64,000 bases of DNA from Neospora caninum Liverpool (taxonomy: Eukaryota > Apicomplexa > Conoidasida > Eucoccidiorida > Sarcocystidae), in assembly GCF_000208865.1 (NCBI RefSeq), contig NC_018398.1, positions 5,666,710 through 5,730,709 on the forward strand, given 5' to 3'. The notes under the pieces are model-generated. The model saw nothing but the letters and a program-made list of their open reading frames with translations. It did no database searches and was not told the origin of the DNA. Every line of letters begins with the position of its first letter. The first letter of the stretch is position 1. Shown in pieces: positions 54,951-64,000 of this stretch. The position numbers were made by a program, and so were the translations under genes.

Positions 54951-56389
54951 CTGCAGGAGCAGACTGAATGATGAAAGAAGAATAACTGGAGCGGTGGAGC
55001 ACGTATGACGAAAGAACGAGAGAAGTTACGGATGGCCGTGTAGCTACAAAGGGGGGAGGCTTGTGAAAAAGGATTAGATGTGCAAGGCGTTCCGTCGCGT
55101 TGCTCGACCCCTGGAGAGGAAAAACACTGCGTTGACGATGTGTCTCCAGCGGCAAACGCCGCCCGAACCGACCGGTTGACAGCTGGCGACTGGATCTCCG
55201 GAGAGGGTGCAACGGGAAGGCAACGACAAATGTGTCGCGAAGAACTGACCCAGTAAGACTCGATAATAAAAGCTCACTCGCGGCCACCTTGTCAACCTCA
55301 ACTGTCAACGGAGGGCCTGCGAGAGGAGTGATTGGAGATGACATGCCCGATAGAATTGCGGAGCCTCAAACCAAAACTACCAGGGTGCTCGTCGGACGGT
55401 GATAATATACGAAAAACTCCCGGATGGTAACTCAGCCGCCGCTCACACTCCCTCTTTCCTTCATGATTTGTTCCCCGGTTGGGGTTGTCAGTAACTGGAA
55501 GCATTCCTCCTACCCAGACGACTTCAGCATACCGGACCGGTACAGGATCGGGAAGAAAACCGTTGATGTTGCGGTGTCTGTACACCCCCTTTCGTTAACC
55601 GTGGTTGTAGAGGTGCTCTCCTGCACTGGAGGTGTGGGAAGATTTTCCATTTGAAGTTTTCCGTGCTTTTCGTGTGTAAACATTCGAGACTACACCCTCG
55701 AGCCAATTGCCCAATACTACAACCGGATTGACTGCTCCGACAACAGCTGTGGGACGGCCACTAACATTCCCCCTCTGAGGATGAGTAGACACCGGGAGCT
55801 GCAACTACAGAGTTTTATGCCGGATCCACTTGATCGAGAGTCATCATTGGTTCGCTGGGCGGGAAACGCGGTATTTTGTGACGACTGACTACGAACGGCA
55901 AATCTCGATAGCACGGCTCCGGCAACGCACACTGCCTCCCTATCGTGGCACAATCTGAGGACATCAACAGGTGATGCTCTTGCGGAGGCAGCATCAGAAT
56001 GAGACGATTGCGCACTCCACCACATGAGATCTCGTGAGACCCCGATTCGTGTCGGTGTATCGCCACCTTGTCAAACAGTTGCAAAATCCTCTCCTGTCAA
56101 GAGACTAGTTCTGAAACACCAGCAGTTTTGCCCGGAGAGCAGGTTCCTCATACCTAGTATAGGGCTCGGAGGTCGCCGGAAAGGACATGAAACAAATTTC
56201 AGCCAGGGAATCCGGCAGAAATATGATTCACCCTTGTGCAACCGTCCCTCCGACGCACATCTATACAATACAAACACTCTAGACTTTTCACAAAGCCTCC
56301 AAAGTTCCCTCTCACACACTGGGAGCACTGAGGCACTTCCCCCCACTCCAACACCGTCCTGGCGAATACGCGTCTAAACTCAGCCACTT
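54951..56389. other. spacer between A6 and A7
   Basis: Non-coding. Stretches near 55330-55400 and 56040-56160 resemble the A8-A9 spacer near 60960-61060 and 61750-61850, in agreement with the shared A7/A9 3' ends. Confidence 0.5.
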
Positions 56390-57475
56390 CTAGGAAACCT
56401 GCAATAGTGCGGCTACCACAGTGAGAAAAACAGCCGGTAATCCCCCCATTCCAGCTGCAGAGCTCCAGGCCGCGGAGTGTACGACAACAGTCAAGTAAGC
56501 TTCTTCTACTGCAGGCGTCTCATCGAACCGCTTCGGTGGAGCGCCGTCGTGTCCCCGAATGCGAGTCACGATGGCACTACTGCCCTCTTTTACACGCAAC
56601 GTTTCGTCTGTCGGCTTCTCCCTAGACTCTGAGAAGGGAGAATATTCTCGTACATTTGGGTTTGTGTCACGAGCAGCCGACTCCGGTGAAGGGGCTGGAA
56701 TACCTGCTCTGCTGGGAGCAACGCGGAGAGAGTCAGGCAATACGACTGACTCGCCAACCGAATTGTGGTCTGTCTGCCCCGGCAGAACGCTAGGTTCATC
56801 TGGATCACCATCCTCCGGTGGATGCGGGACCGCTTCAGAAGGAGGCGGTTTTTCGGGGACACTCTGATCTTTATCGTCCTCCGTGTCTGGCACATTTGGG
56901 ATAGTAGCACCACCAGAGTTTCCCGATCCAGGTGAACTGGATGTCCCACCAGTGCCCGTATTGGTTTCTGACTGCGACCCCGCAGCAAGCACTGTTCTGA
57001 ACCGCACACAAAAACTGACCCGTCCACCCACATACTCTGCAGGAGGATTCGTAAACGTGTATTTTACAATCCCTCGTGTGGATGCTTTCTTCGATTCCCC
57101 CGAAGGCGTCTCGTCAGAAACCCATAATGGCTTTGTGTACCCTGGAAACGCTTCCTTGAACACGACCATTTTTGTAAAGTCGCATGCTCCATTCTCAAAT
57201 AGATATGCGGCACTGTATGGGTCCGAGGAAGGCTCATCAGCGGCTTCGCTGGGCTGGGGAAGGTAGACAGCATCCCCTGTTTCGTCGACGACTTGGAGCT
57301 TGCCGGAAGGTCCGAGAGAAAACACCTGCTGCACGTCTCTCTCAAGTCCCCCTTTCGGGATGGTGGCGGTGAAATCAACCTCAGTCTTCTGTTCACTTGT
57401 TTCTGACGCCACACACGACAGGACGGCGCCGACGAGCAGGGTCAGACACACGGCGCGAAATAGCTGCCTTTCCAT
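56390..57475 (-). CDS. Toxoplasma family A protein, copy A7
   Basis: Single exon, 361 aa. The 5' half and at least 400 bp of upstream sequence are close to identical to A3 (TATIPKGGLERDVQQVFSLG, GDAVYLPQPSEAADEPSSDP). The 3' half instead matches A9 (RGHDGAP, DETPAVEEAYLTVVVHSAAW, ALLQVS), giving a clear chimera with the join near the end of the conserved domain. The RRL motif is degenerate: K-R-F-D-E, so both the second Arg-Leu pairing and the leucine are lost. Stalk rich in Gly, Pro, Asp and Glu. Hydrophobic tail GGLPAVFLTVVAALLQVS. Confidence 0.88.
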   Translation of the reverse strand: MERQLFRAVCLTLLVGAVLSCVASETSEQKTEVDFTATIPKGGLERDVQQVFSLGPSGKLQVVDETGDAVYLPQPSEAADEPSSDPYSAAYLFENGACDFTKMVVFKEAFPGYTKPLWVSDETPSGESKKASTRGIVKYTFTNPPAEYVGGRVSFCVRFRTVLAAGSQSETNTGTGGTSSSPGSGNSGGATIPNVPDTEDDKDQSVPEKPPPSEAVPHPPEDGDPDEPSVLPGQTDHNSVGESVVLPDSLRVAPSRAGIPAPSPESAARDTNPNVREYSPFSESREKPTDETLRVKEGSSAIVTRIRGHDGAPPKRFDETPAVEEAYLTVVVHSAAWSSAAGMGGLPAVFLTVVAALLQVS

Positions 57476-57492
57476 GGTGGCTACGGATCGGA

Positions 57493-57501
57493 TTATTTCA
57501 T
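57493..57501 (-). promoter_or_regulatory. minimal upstream frame of A7 (ATG AAA TAA)
   Basis: Two-codon frame 26 nt before the main ATG, identical to that of A3. Confidence 0.5.
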
Positions 57502-57656
57502 GAAGACGGCATCAGACAGGAGGAACCGCGACATAGAGTCACCTCGGTGGGGTGAACTTGCAGGGACGTCCTTTTGGTATTTGTTAGGTTGCACCGGAAA
57601 TATGTTCGGCGCCCTCATAGACATGCAAACCTGCTGTCTTGGGGAACCTCAAGAAA

Positions 57657-57788
57657 TGAGCATGTCGCCTCTCCAGCTGTGGCCAGGGGCGAAACAACGC
57701 GCAGAGTTGGCGGGCGGGAAGCGCGCGACAGGAGAGCTTGGTGGATTACCGGGCGAGCGCTGGCACGCTCTTTGAATGGGGGGGTCGA
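57657..57788 (-). promoter_or_regulatory. conserved upstream module of A7
   Basis: Begins 182 nt before the ATG; differs from the A3 module by only a few substitutions. Confidence 0.5.
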
Positions 57789-59257
57789 CGGGGTCGGGGT
57801 CTCGCAGAAGCACAATTACATTTCCAGTGTGTTGTCTTTTGTGGAGGTTTATTCTGGGAAAAGTGTCGTATCCTCTGATTTTGACGCAGCCAGAGATGTT
57901 TATAGGGGCACATGTGATGTACGCCTTACTCAGTTTGTTTGCCGGAAGTTGTTCGAAACGGCGCTCTTTCTTGACATCTACCGCAATCGCACTGCCCCGC
58001 AGAACTCAACAGCAGATACCTGGAAGGTGGACCACATGAGTGGTCGTGCAAGGGAGGTCATGTCAAGATTAACAGCCCCTCCACGACATTTGTAGGAATC
58101 AAACATGGGGGCTCCAGTCCCCCCTCAGGCAACCTGTGTCGCCATAATATGTGTTAAGAGAGTCACGCCGTGAGGTGGCAAAGTGACGACTGGCCCAAAC
58201 CCTGAAGGAGCTGAAGCCACCCCAGCGGGCTGGCGAGCCAGAGGAGAGATCTACACGCATGACACATGACGGAAGCGAGGCGTGTTTTCGGAAGTTTCCT
58301 GTTTGCCGTTGATGCCTGTTCCAAAGTTGTGATCATCATTAGCTCATGCCCACTAAAAAATGCAGCATCCACGACGTGTACGCCCAAAACCCCCAAGGTT
58401 TGCCTGCAGACAATGAGTTTTTTCCTGATCGGATGACCTCACTGATACTGTAGACAAATGTCCCTGCACCGGAACTCTACATTCTGCCAGATGCGAGGTC
58501 GTGTATGTTATCTCGCTCGACTAATGGATTTTCACTTTTTTCTCCCCGCTTCTCAGCTCCTTGATCCAGAGCCCGTTCCAGCGTTGTGTGGAGTGCAATT
58601 TTGAACCGGCTCTGTGTGTGAACCCGGCGGCAACGGAACACGAACAGGCAATGCATATTCGCATTACAGAATCAATGCTACAGGGTGCTGTGCAATACCA
58701 TCATCATGACGAAGAGGCAGACTCTACTGTTTCGGTCAGGGAAATACCGTTCCCTCTAAAGCGCCTATAGCGTGTCCGTGTTTGACAACATTGGTAAGCA
58801 GGCACAGAGCCACACATACGTGGAAACATTGTGTATCTATTCATTGCACGGGAGTCTCCGCCACTGGCCCCAATTATTCGTCGGATGGAGTCCGAGCGAC
58901 GATGTCTTTTCTGCTACCTATTCACAACCATCCTCTTAAAAGCAGAAAGCTCAGGTCTCGTGGGGAGGCTCTCAAAAGACAATGAATATTCTGTGACGAG
59001 GTTAAGTTAGGCGTCCCCTGTCCACCCTGCAATATTCTCGATACATGACAGAAAGACGCCTTGAAACAACATTCTTCCACGACCCTGAGCGACCCCAGCA
59101 GTAATCCACTTGCAGAACACATTTTTTAAAGCTCAACCACTCTGGTGGCTTCGCCCGCTACTCTCCCTCCGCCCTTGAACCGAAGCCAAAGCCCTGTGTC
59201 CCTTGCCAGTTTCCCCGTCTATCTTGCGCCCTCGCTCTATCGAAAGCATAGCCATAA
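57789..59257. other. spacer between A7 and A8
   Basis: The first 100 bp or so continue the A3-like duplicated flank (compare 46830-46920). A spacer block with GGCAGACTCTACTGTTTCGG lies at about 58715-58800. No gene seen. Confidence 0.5.
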
Positions 59258-60313
59258 CTATGAAGTTGGTAACAGTGCAGCTGCCACAGGGAGAAGAAGA
59301 ACAGACAGTTCACTCATTGCACTTGCAAGGCCCCACGCCGCGGAGTGCACTACAACAGTGAGGAATGCATCCTTCACTGAAGGATTCGCACTGAGGCGCC
59401 GCAGCTGAGCCCTGCTCGGTTCGCTCGTATCACTGTCGAGATCCTGGTCGTCCTTGTCAGGTCTAGGAGAGGATGCGTTTCGTGGAGTCGTCTCAACAGT
59501 ACCGTCCATGTTCGGGATGGCTACTTGAGAAGCTGGTTCAGGTGAAATTGCCGGCGAGATTGCGCCACCGTTGGGAGTAGCGGAATCCACCGAAGGCACG
59601 TTCTCGCCTTTACCGGACTCCTCTTTTTGTGCTTGATCTTCTTGCTCTAGTTCTGGCAAGGCTCCCGGCCCAGTGGACCCCGACTCACCGTCTGGGGAGG
59701 AGTGCTCAGGATCTAGCTCTGGAGCTGGCCCCGAGGTATCCTGGTTTTCTGCGTCGGTACTTCCCTCTGGACGTCCCCCGCCCGGTGTCTCAGTCGAGGT
59801 GTTGGTTTGTGGATCCGATCCCGCAGCAAGCACCGTCTTAAAACGAACACAAAAACTTAACCCCTTGCCCAAATCTTTTGCAGGCGGATTCGTAAACATG
59901 TACTTCACAACCTCCGAGGATGTCTTCTCATCCTCCCCTGAGGTAGCCTCCTCCCGTACCCAGAAAGGCGTTGAAGACACGGGAAATGTGTCCTTAAAGT
60001 TGACGGTCTCAGTAAAATCACACTCTCCGTTCTCAAATCGATATGCAACGCTGTACTGCTCTGACAAAGCATCATCAGAGGTTGTGCTCGGTTCGGGCAG
60101 ATACTTGGCTTTCCCGGTTTCGTCAATGACCTGGAGGATGCCAGAGGGTCCGAGAGAAAACACCTGCTCCACGTCTCTCTCAAGTCCCCCTTTCGGGATG
60201 GTAATGGTGAAATCAGCCTCAGACTTCTGTTCACTTGTTTCTGACGCCACGCACGACAGGACGGCGCCGATGAGCAGGGCCAGCCACACGGCGCGAAATA
60301 GCTGCCATTCCAT
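59258..60313 (-). CDS. Toxoplasma family A protein, copy A8
   Basis: Single exon, 351 aa, the most divergent conserved domain. The signal peptide is MEWQLFRAVWLALLIGAVLS. The section after ENGECDFTETVNFKDTF reads PVSSTPFWVREEATSGEDEK instead of PGYTKPLWV, and LGKGLSFCVRFKT replaces LGGGLSFCVRFKT. SDDALSEQYSVAYRFENG is shared with A4 and A6. The stalk is Gly/Glu/Pro-rich. The RRL motif reads RRLSANPSVK (Ala at the Glu position). Tail: DAFLTVVVHSAAWGLASA, then SVLLLPVAAALLPTS. No upstream ATG at the -26 position. Confidence 0.88.
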   Translation of the reverse strand: MEWQLFRAVWLALLIGAVLSCVASETSEQKSEADFTITIPKGGLERDVEQVFSLGPSGILQVIDETGKAKYLPEPSTTSDDALSEQYSVAYRFENGECDFTETVNFKDTFPVSSTPFWVREEATSGEDEKTSSEVVKYMFTNPPAKDLGKGLSFCVRFKTVLAAGSDPQTNTSTETPGGGRPEGSTDAENQDTSGPAPELDPEHSSPDGESGSTGPGALPELEQEDQAQKEESGKGENVPSVDSATPNGGAISPAISPEPASQVAIPNMDGTVETTPRNASSPRPDKDDQDLDSDTSEPSRAQLRRLSANPSVKDAFLTVVVHSAAWGLASAMSELSVLLLPVAAALLPTS

Positions 60314-60480
60314 GATGTATTACGAATAACAGTCTTTTACGCGAATAATATGAGACAACAGGCAACGCTTCAGACTCTCCATGCGACGCATCGCTTGCGA
60401 ATTTTTCGCTGTTGAGACGGATCATGTTCAAATATTTTGTCAGCACGCAGGAGTGCAGTCTTAGCAGACATAAGGACTGA

Positions 60481-60612
60481 GAGTATGTCGCATTTACAGC
60501 TGCCGCCAGCAGCTTGGCCAGGGTCGGCGTTGGCACGACGAGGACAGAGAGTCGTGCATGCCACTGGGCGCGGACTTACGCGCCGCATGTGTCGGCGGCG
60601 CGGGTGGGGTGA
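60481..60612 (-). promoter_or_regulatory. conserved upstream module of A8, diverged
   Basis: Begins 168 nt before the ATG; GAGTATGTCGC, ACTGGGCGCGGACTTACG and GCCGCATG are still recognisable. Confidence 0.4.
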
Positions 60613-62073
60613 AGGGGAGCTGCGAGATGAGACCGAAAGAGCGGAGAACCAAGCGTGCAGTTGTTGCCCCTCGATGAATACAACCAAATGGAAGAGGGAC
60701 TGTCTATTCTTGCAGCTAGACTAACCCGTTTGTTGCAGTTTATTGAGTGCACGCCACTTCCCATGGATTTCATGTCTCCCAAACAAGAGTAGCCAGTCGT
60801 TGAAGACGTCGCCAACAGCAACACCCGCCTGATTCCACTACTGACAGACGCCGAGTTAACCTTAGGAGCGGCGGGCGCGGCGGAACGGCCAACACGGTTG
60901 CTTCACGCAGAAGGGACCCCACTAAAACTCGACAGTGAAGGCTAACTCAGCCCAAGAGTGTCGCAGCCATTAACGAATTGCGGCAGGGATTCAAGAGGCA
61001 ATATGCAGGGTGCATATCCAGTAGCATTGTGGAGCCTGAAAAATGGCCCAGATACAAGGGGGACGATAATCGCCCAAGATAGTCTCCGAAGGAGCTCAGG
61101 GTTCTCTCACACACCTCCTTTCCTCCATCATTTGTGGCCATGTTGCGGTTGCAGTATCCTTGTCCCTGTCTCCGCAACATACCAATTACGAATGATGCTG
61201 TCGTCGCGTGTATGAGAAAGAGACTGTGGCAACTTTGATGCACGTACAGCATGTTTTCTGTGTATGAAGTACACTGTATTCACTGCTGCTGAAGAGAAGC
61301 GCTCGTGTACCGGAGGAGTGGGATGTTGCTTCGCTTGAAGATGGCTACGTTATATCGTGTGTAGATTTCTCCTCGAGCCTCTATGCGGCAGCCACATGCT
61401 CAATTATTCTACGGGCTCGCCTTCGCTTAGAGCAGAAATACAGTCAGTATCAAGTCCTGTCTCGGAGATGTCGACAGGCGACCGAGCTGCAATTCCATAG
61501 TTCGGTTCCCGGATCGGCTGATTGAAATGGCACCAATGGCCCAGTTGGCCGGGAAAACACTATGTGCAAGGCGTGACAAACAATGAGAAAATATGTCAAC
61601 AGGGAAGTACCGTCGTACAGGACACGATATGGAGAAATGAACCGGTGGTGCATGTGCGCAGATACCTCACGTAGTGTGGCGTTTGTGCTCTCAGCCTAAT
61701 CAGAGCCCTTGAGTTCTCGATTCGCATCTGCAATTCATAATCTTCTCACCCCGGTTCGTGGGTTGCTCAAACCGGTTCTGTCAAAAAACGCTCCATGAAA
61801 CACCATCAGCTCTGCCCCGAAAGAGAGTTCCCCCTAGTGAGGATCTGATGCAAATGTGGGCAGGAAGAGACAACGATAAGAAATCAGCAGGCTAGCCCAG
61901 CAGATGTGTGGTTGTCTCCAGGTACAATCGACCCTCTGTCGCAGACTCTACAATGCAACCACTCTGGAAAATTCAATGAAGTTCCCAGACCTCCCCTTCT
62001 TACGTTGACGAAGCCAAATCTTTCCACCACTTTCACAGTGCCCTCCCGAATACGCGTCTAAAATCAGTCAAAT
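60613..62073. other. spacer between A8 and A9
   Basis: Non-coding, related in parts to the A6-A7 spacer. No gene or RNA recognised. Confidence 0.5.
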
Positions 62074-63162
62074 CTAAGAAACCTGCAAGAGTGTGACTGC
62101 CACAGTGAGAAGAACAGCCGTAAATGCACCCATTCTACCTTCAGAGCTCCAGGCTGCGGAATGTACTATCAAAGTCAAGTAAGCCTCTTCCGTGGCAGGC
62201 GTCTCGTCAAGCCGTCGCAATGGCGCACCGTTGTGTCCTCGAATGGCAATCCCGACAGCATCACCGTCCTCGATTGCAGGCGGCGTTCCTTCTGTGGTGT
62301 TCTGCGTAAATTCGGCTACAGAATGTGATTCAAGGTCCTGTTCTGTGCCCTCTGGAGGCAGCTCCGGTGATGATGCGTTTATACCGGTAGTACCGGAGGG
62401 TACGCTGGATAAGTTAGGGTTCGGTTTTTGGGCCGCTTGTTCATGCCCTTCCGCCTTCCCATCTTCCCCAGCGGAAGAATCTTGGTGTCCACCGGATCCA
62501 GGTAAACTTGGAGACGGTTCTGGCGGCTGATCTGCATTTGGTCGATTCTCTTGACCATCTTCGTTGCTTGGGACATCCGGCTCTGGCCTGACAGTGCTTG
62601 GCGGTCGTGAGTTGGAATCGCCATTAGACGTCCTGGAGGTTGTGGATGTGGTTACTGAATCCGACCCCGTAGCCAGCACCGTCTTGAACCGCACACAAAA
62701 ACTCGAACCCCCACCTAAATACTCTGCAGACGGATTCGTAAACGTGTACCTCAATGGTCCTCCCATGGATGCACCCTCAGTCTCCACCGAATCCGACTCT
62801 TCGAGAACCCACATTGGTTTTGTGTACCCTTGAAATGCATCCTTGAACTCGACAGTCTGGGTGAAATCACACGCTCCATTCTCAAATCGATACGCGGCAG
62901 GGTACGACTCCGCCAAAGACTCATCCGAGGATGTGCTCGGTTCCGGCAGATACTTGGCTTTCCCGGTTTCGTCGATGACCTGGAGCGTGCTGGACGGTCC
63001 GAGATAAAAGACTTGCTCCACGTCCCTCTCGAGTCCCTCTTTCGGGATGGTGGTTGTGAAATCTGCCGCAGGCTTCTGTTCACTTGTTTCTGACGCGACG
63101 CACGACAGGACGGTGCCCAGGAGCAGGGTCAGACACACAGCTCGAAATAACTGTCTTTGCAT
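62074..63162 (-). CDS. Toxoplasma family A protein, copy A9
   Basis: Single exon, 362 aa. The signal peptide is MQRQLFRAVCLTLLLGTVLS. The conserved domain is typical but has SSDESLAESYPAAYRFENGA and KDAFQGYTKPMWVLEESDS, mixing elements otherwise seen in A2 (QGYTKP) and A1/A5 (EESDSVE). The stalk is Pro/Ser/Gly-rich, then Glu-rich. Its 3' block is the A7 type but keeps an intact RRL motif (RRLDETPATEEA). Hydrophobic tail GAFTAVLLTVAVTLLQVS. The 3' flank also resembles that of A7. Confidence 0.88.
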   Translation of the reverse strand: MQRQLFRAVCLTLLLGTVLSCVASETSEQKPAADFTTTIPKEGLERDVEQVFYLGPSSTLQVIDETGKAKYLPEPSTSSDESLAESYPAAYRFENGACDFTQTVEFKDAFQGYTKPMWVLEESDSVETEGASMGGPLRYTFTNPSAEYLGGGSSFCVRFKTVLATGSDSVTTSTTSRTSNGDSNSRPPSTVRPEPDVPSNEDGQENRPNADQPPEPSPSLPGSGGHQDSSAGEDGKAEGHEQAAQKPNPNLSSVPSGTTGINASSPELPPEGTEQDLESHSVAEFTQNTTEGTPPAIEDGDAVGIAIRGHNGAPLRRLDETPATEEAYLTLIVHSAAWSSEGRMGAFTAVLLTVAVTLLQVS

Positions 63163-63167
63163 GGTGA

Positions 63168-63188
63168 CTATGGTTCTGAGTGTATCAT
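63168..63188 (-). promoter_or_regulatory. upstream frame of A9
   Basis: ATG at 63188, 26 nt before the main ATG, opens six codons (MIHSEP, stop). Confidence 0.45.
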
Positions 63189-63330
63189 GACAGTAGCCTC
63201 AGTCCAAAGGCACCCTTTACGCACTCCCCACGATGGGATGGACAGTGAAGGAGTATCCTTAAGTTATTTTAGCTGTGGTAACCGAATTATGCTCTTTTTT
63301 AGCGAGGAAGAAATGCAGGTTCTTTAGGCC

Positions 63331-63430
63331 TCGCTCTGCCCAGTTGTGGTGGGGACGGGACGAGGCTCAGAGTTGGTAGGCGGAAAGCGGCGGGACGTAG
63401 AGCCGCGTCGCTCGCTGGGCGCGAAAGGAG
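63331..63430 (-). promoter_or_regulatory. conserved upstream module of A9
   Basis: Begins 169 nt before the ATG; contains GGCGGAAAGCGGCGGGACG, AGAGCCGCGTCGCTCGC and CTGGGCGCG. Confidence 0.45.
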
Positions 63431-64000
63431 CGAAAGCACGCGGTAGCTGGGAATTTGACATGAAGAGCCCGGCTGAACGGAGAAGAATAGATCTAGCGTC
63501 TAGCTTATAGAGACACAATGTTATTGGATACAAGGAGAGCTCCTTAAAAATTGGAAAGGGCGAGGTTTGTGGACGAGCGTTGGATGTGTGTCACATTGCG
63601 GCGAGTTGCGCGACCCCCTCTTCCGCGCTTCGTGCCTGAAAACCACGGCAGCGACAACTGCCGGCCAAAACCGAGCCAGTGACCTTAGCAGCGATGACCG
63701 CCGGAGGGTGTTCACAAAGAAGGTCAGCTGAAATGCTTCAGGAAGAAGTGTGTCCCCATTCTGACTCTGAAGGCTAAACCACTCCGTGACAGTCGGAATC
63801 GTTAGCGATCAGCGGAGAGAACGTCGAAGGCAATAGGAGTGAGCCAGTGTCTCGAAATATAGTGGTCGAGGTACACGTCAATCGCCAGCACACGCGTGAA
63901 TCTCCGAAGAGAGGCTCGATAAACACTCGCAGCTCTTCTCCGCTTCATTAAAGAGTCACCCCCACGTTGTTGCTTTCAACAGCGCAAGCACTCGACAACA
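63431..64000. other. region beyond A9
   Basis: No gene identified up to the end of the window; it may continue into another array unit. Confidence 0.4.

Overview
The window is nuclear DNA of a coccidian apicomplexan, most likely Toxoplasma gondii or a very close relative such as Hammondia. Three things point there: intron-rich genes with GT/AG introns, intergenic and intronic (TA)n and (GATA)n microsatellites, and a tandem array of the gene family known in Toxoplasma as 'family A'. There is no sign of bacterial gene organisation. Two runs of exactly 100 N (22721-22820 and 44689-44788) are assembly gaps. Exon structures were derived by hand from splice sites, phase continuity and protein similarity, with no alignment tool.

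Left part (1-39410), mostly conserved cellular genes. The 3' end of an unrecognised + strand gene (1-2069) converges on a nine-exon NOSIP/U-box gene on the - strand (3105-8276). NOSIP is head-to-head, across about 0.94 kb, with a seven-exon + strand gene encoding a START-type lipid-binding domain (9218-13686). A gene-poor stretch follows, with a small four-helix membrane protein (- strand, 15944-16429) and a three-exon lineage-specific gene (+, 19528-21608). Next to the first N gap lies an inverted copy of about 300 bp of the following gene, probably an assembly artefact. The largest gene (24710-39410, +) encodes a SWI2/SNF2 Brahma-type chromatin-remodelling ATPase: HSA-like region, split SNF2 ATPase, SnAC-like segment and bromodomain, about 2640 aa over at least 17 exons. 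One short linker between exons is unresolved.

Right part (40473-63162) is nine intact, intronless, same-strand (-) family A genes, here named A1 to A9 from left to right. Each encodes a signal peptide, a conserved domain of about 140 residues with two conserved cysteines, a hypervariable Ser/Pro/Glu-rich stalk, an RRL-type motif resembling the TEXEL site cut by the Golgi protease ASP5, and a hydrophobic C-terminal tail resembling a GPI-attachment signal. All nine carry a related upstream module about 160-190 nt 5' of the start codon. Six have an upstream ATG exactly 26 nt before the start codon; in A5 the usual start is GTG and the upstream ATG, now 27 nt away, is in frame.

The 5' and 3' halves of the copies pair up differently (5': A3/A7 and A4/A6; 3': A7/A9 and A1/A2), and the spacers share repeated blocks. 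The array therefore looks like a rapidly recombining family of surface or secreted proteins beside a slowly evolving chromatin gene. It is the best candidate in the window for an under-described system.
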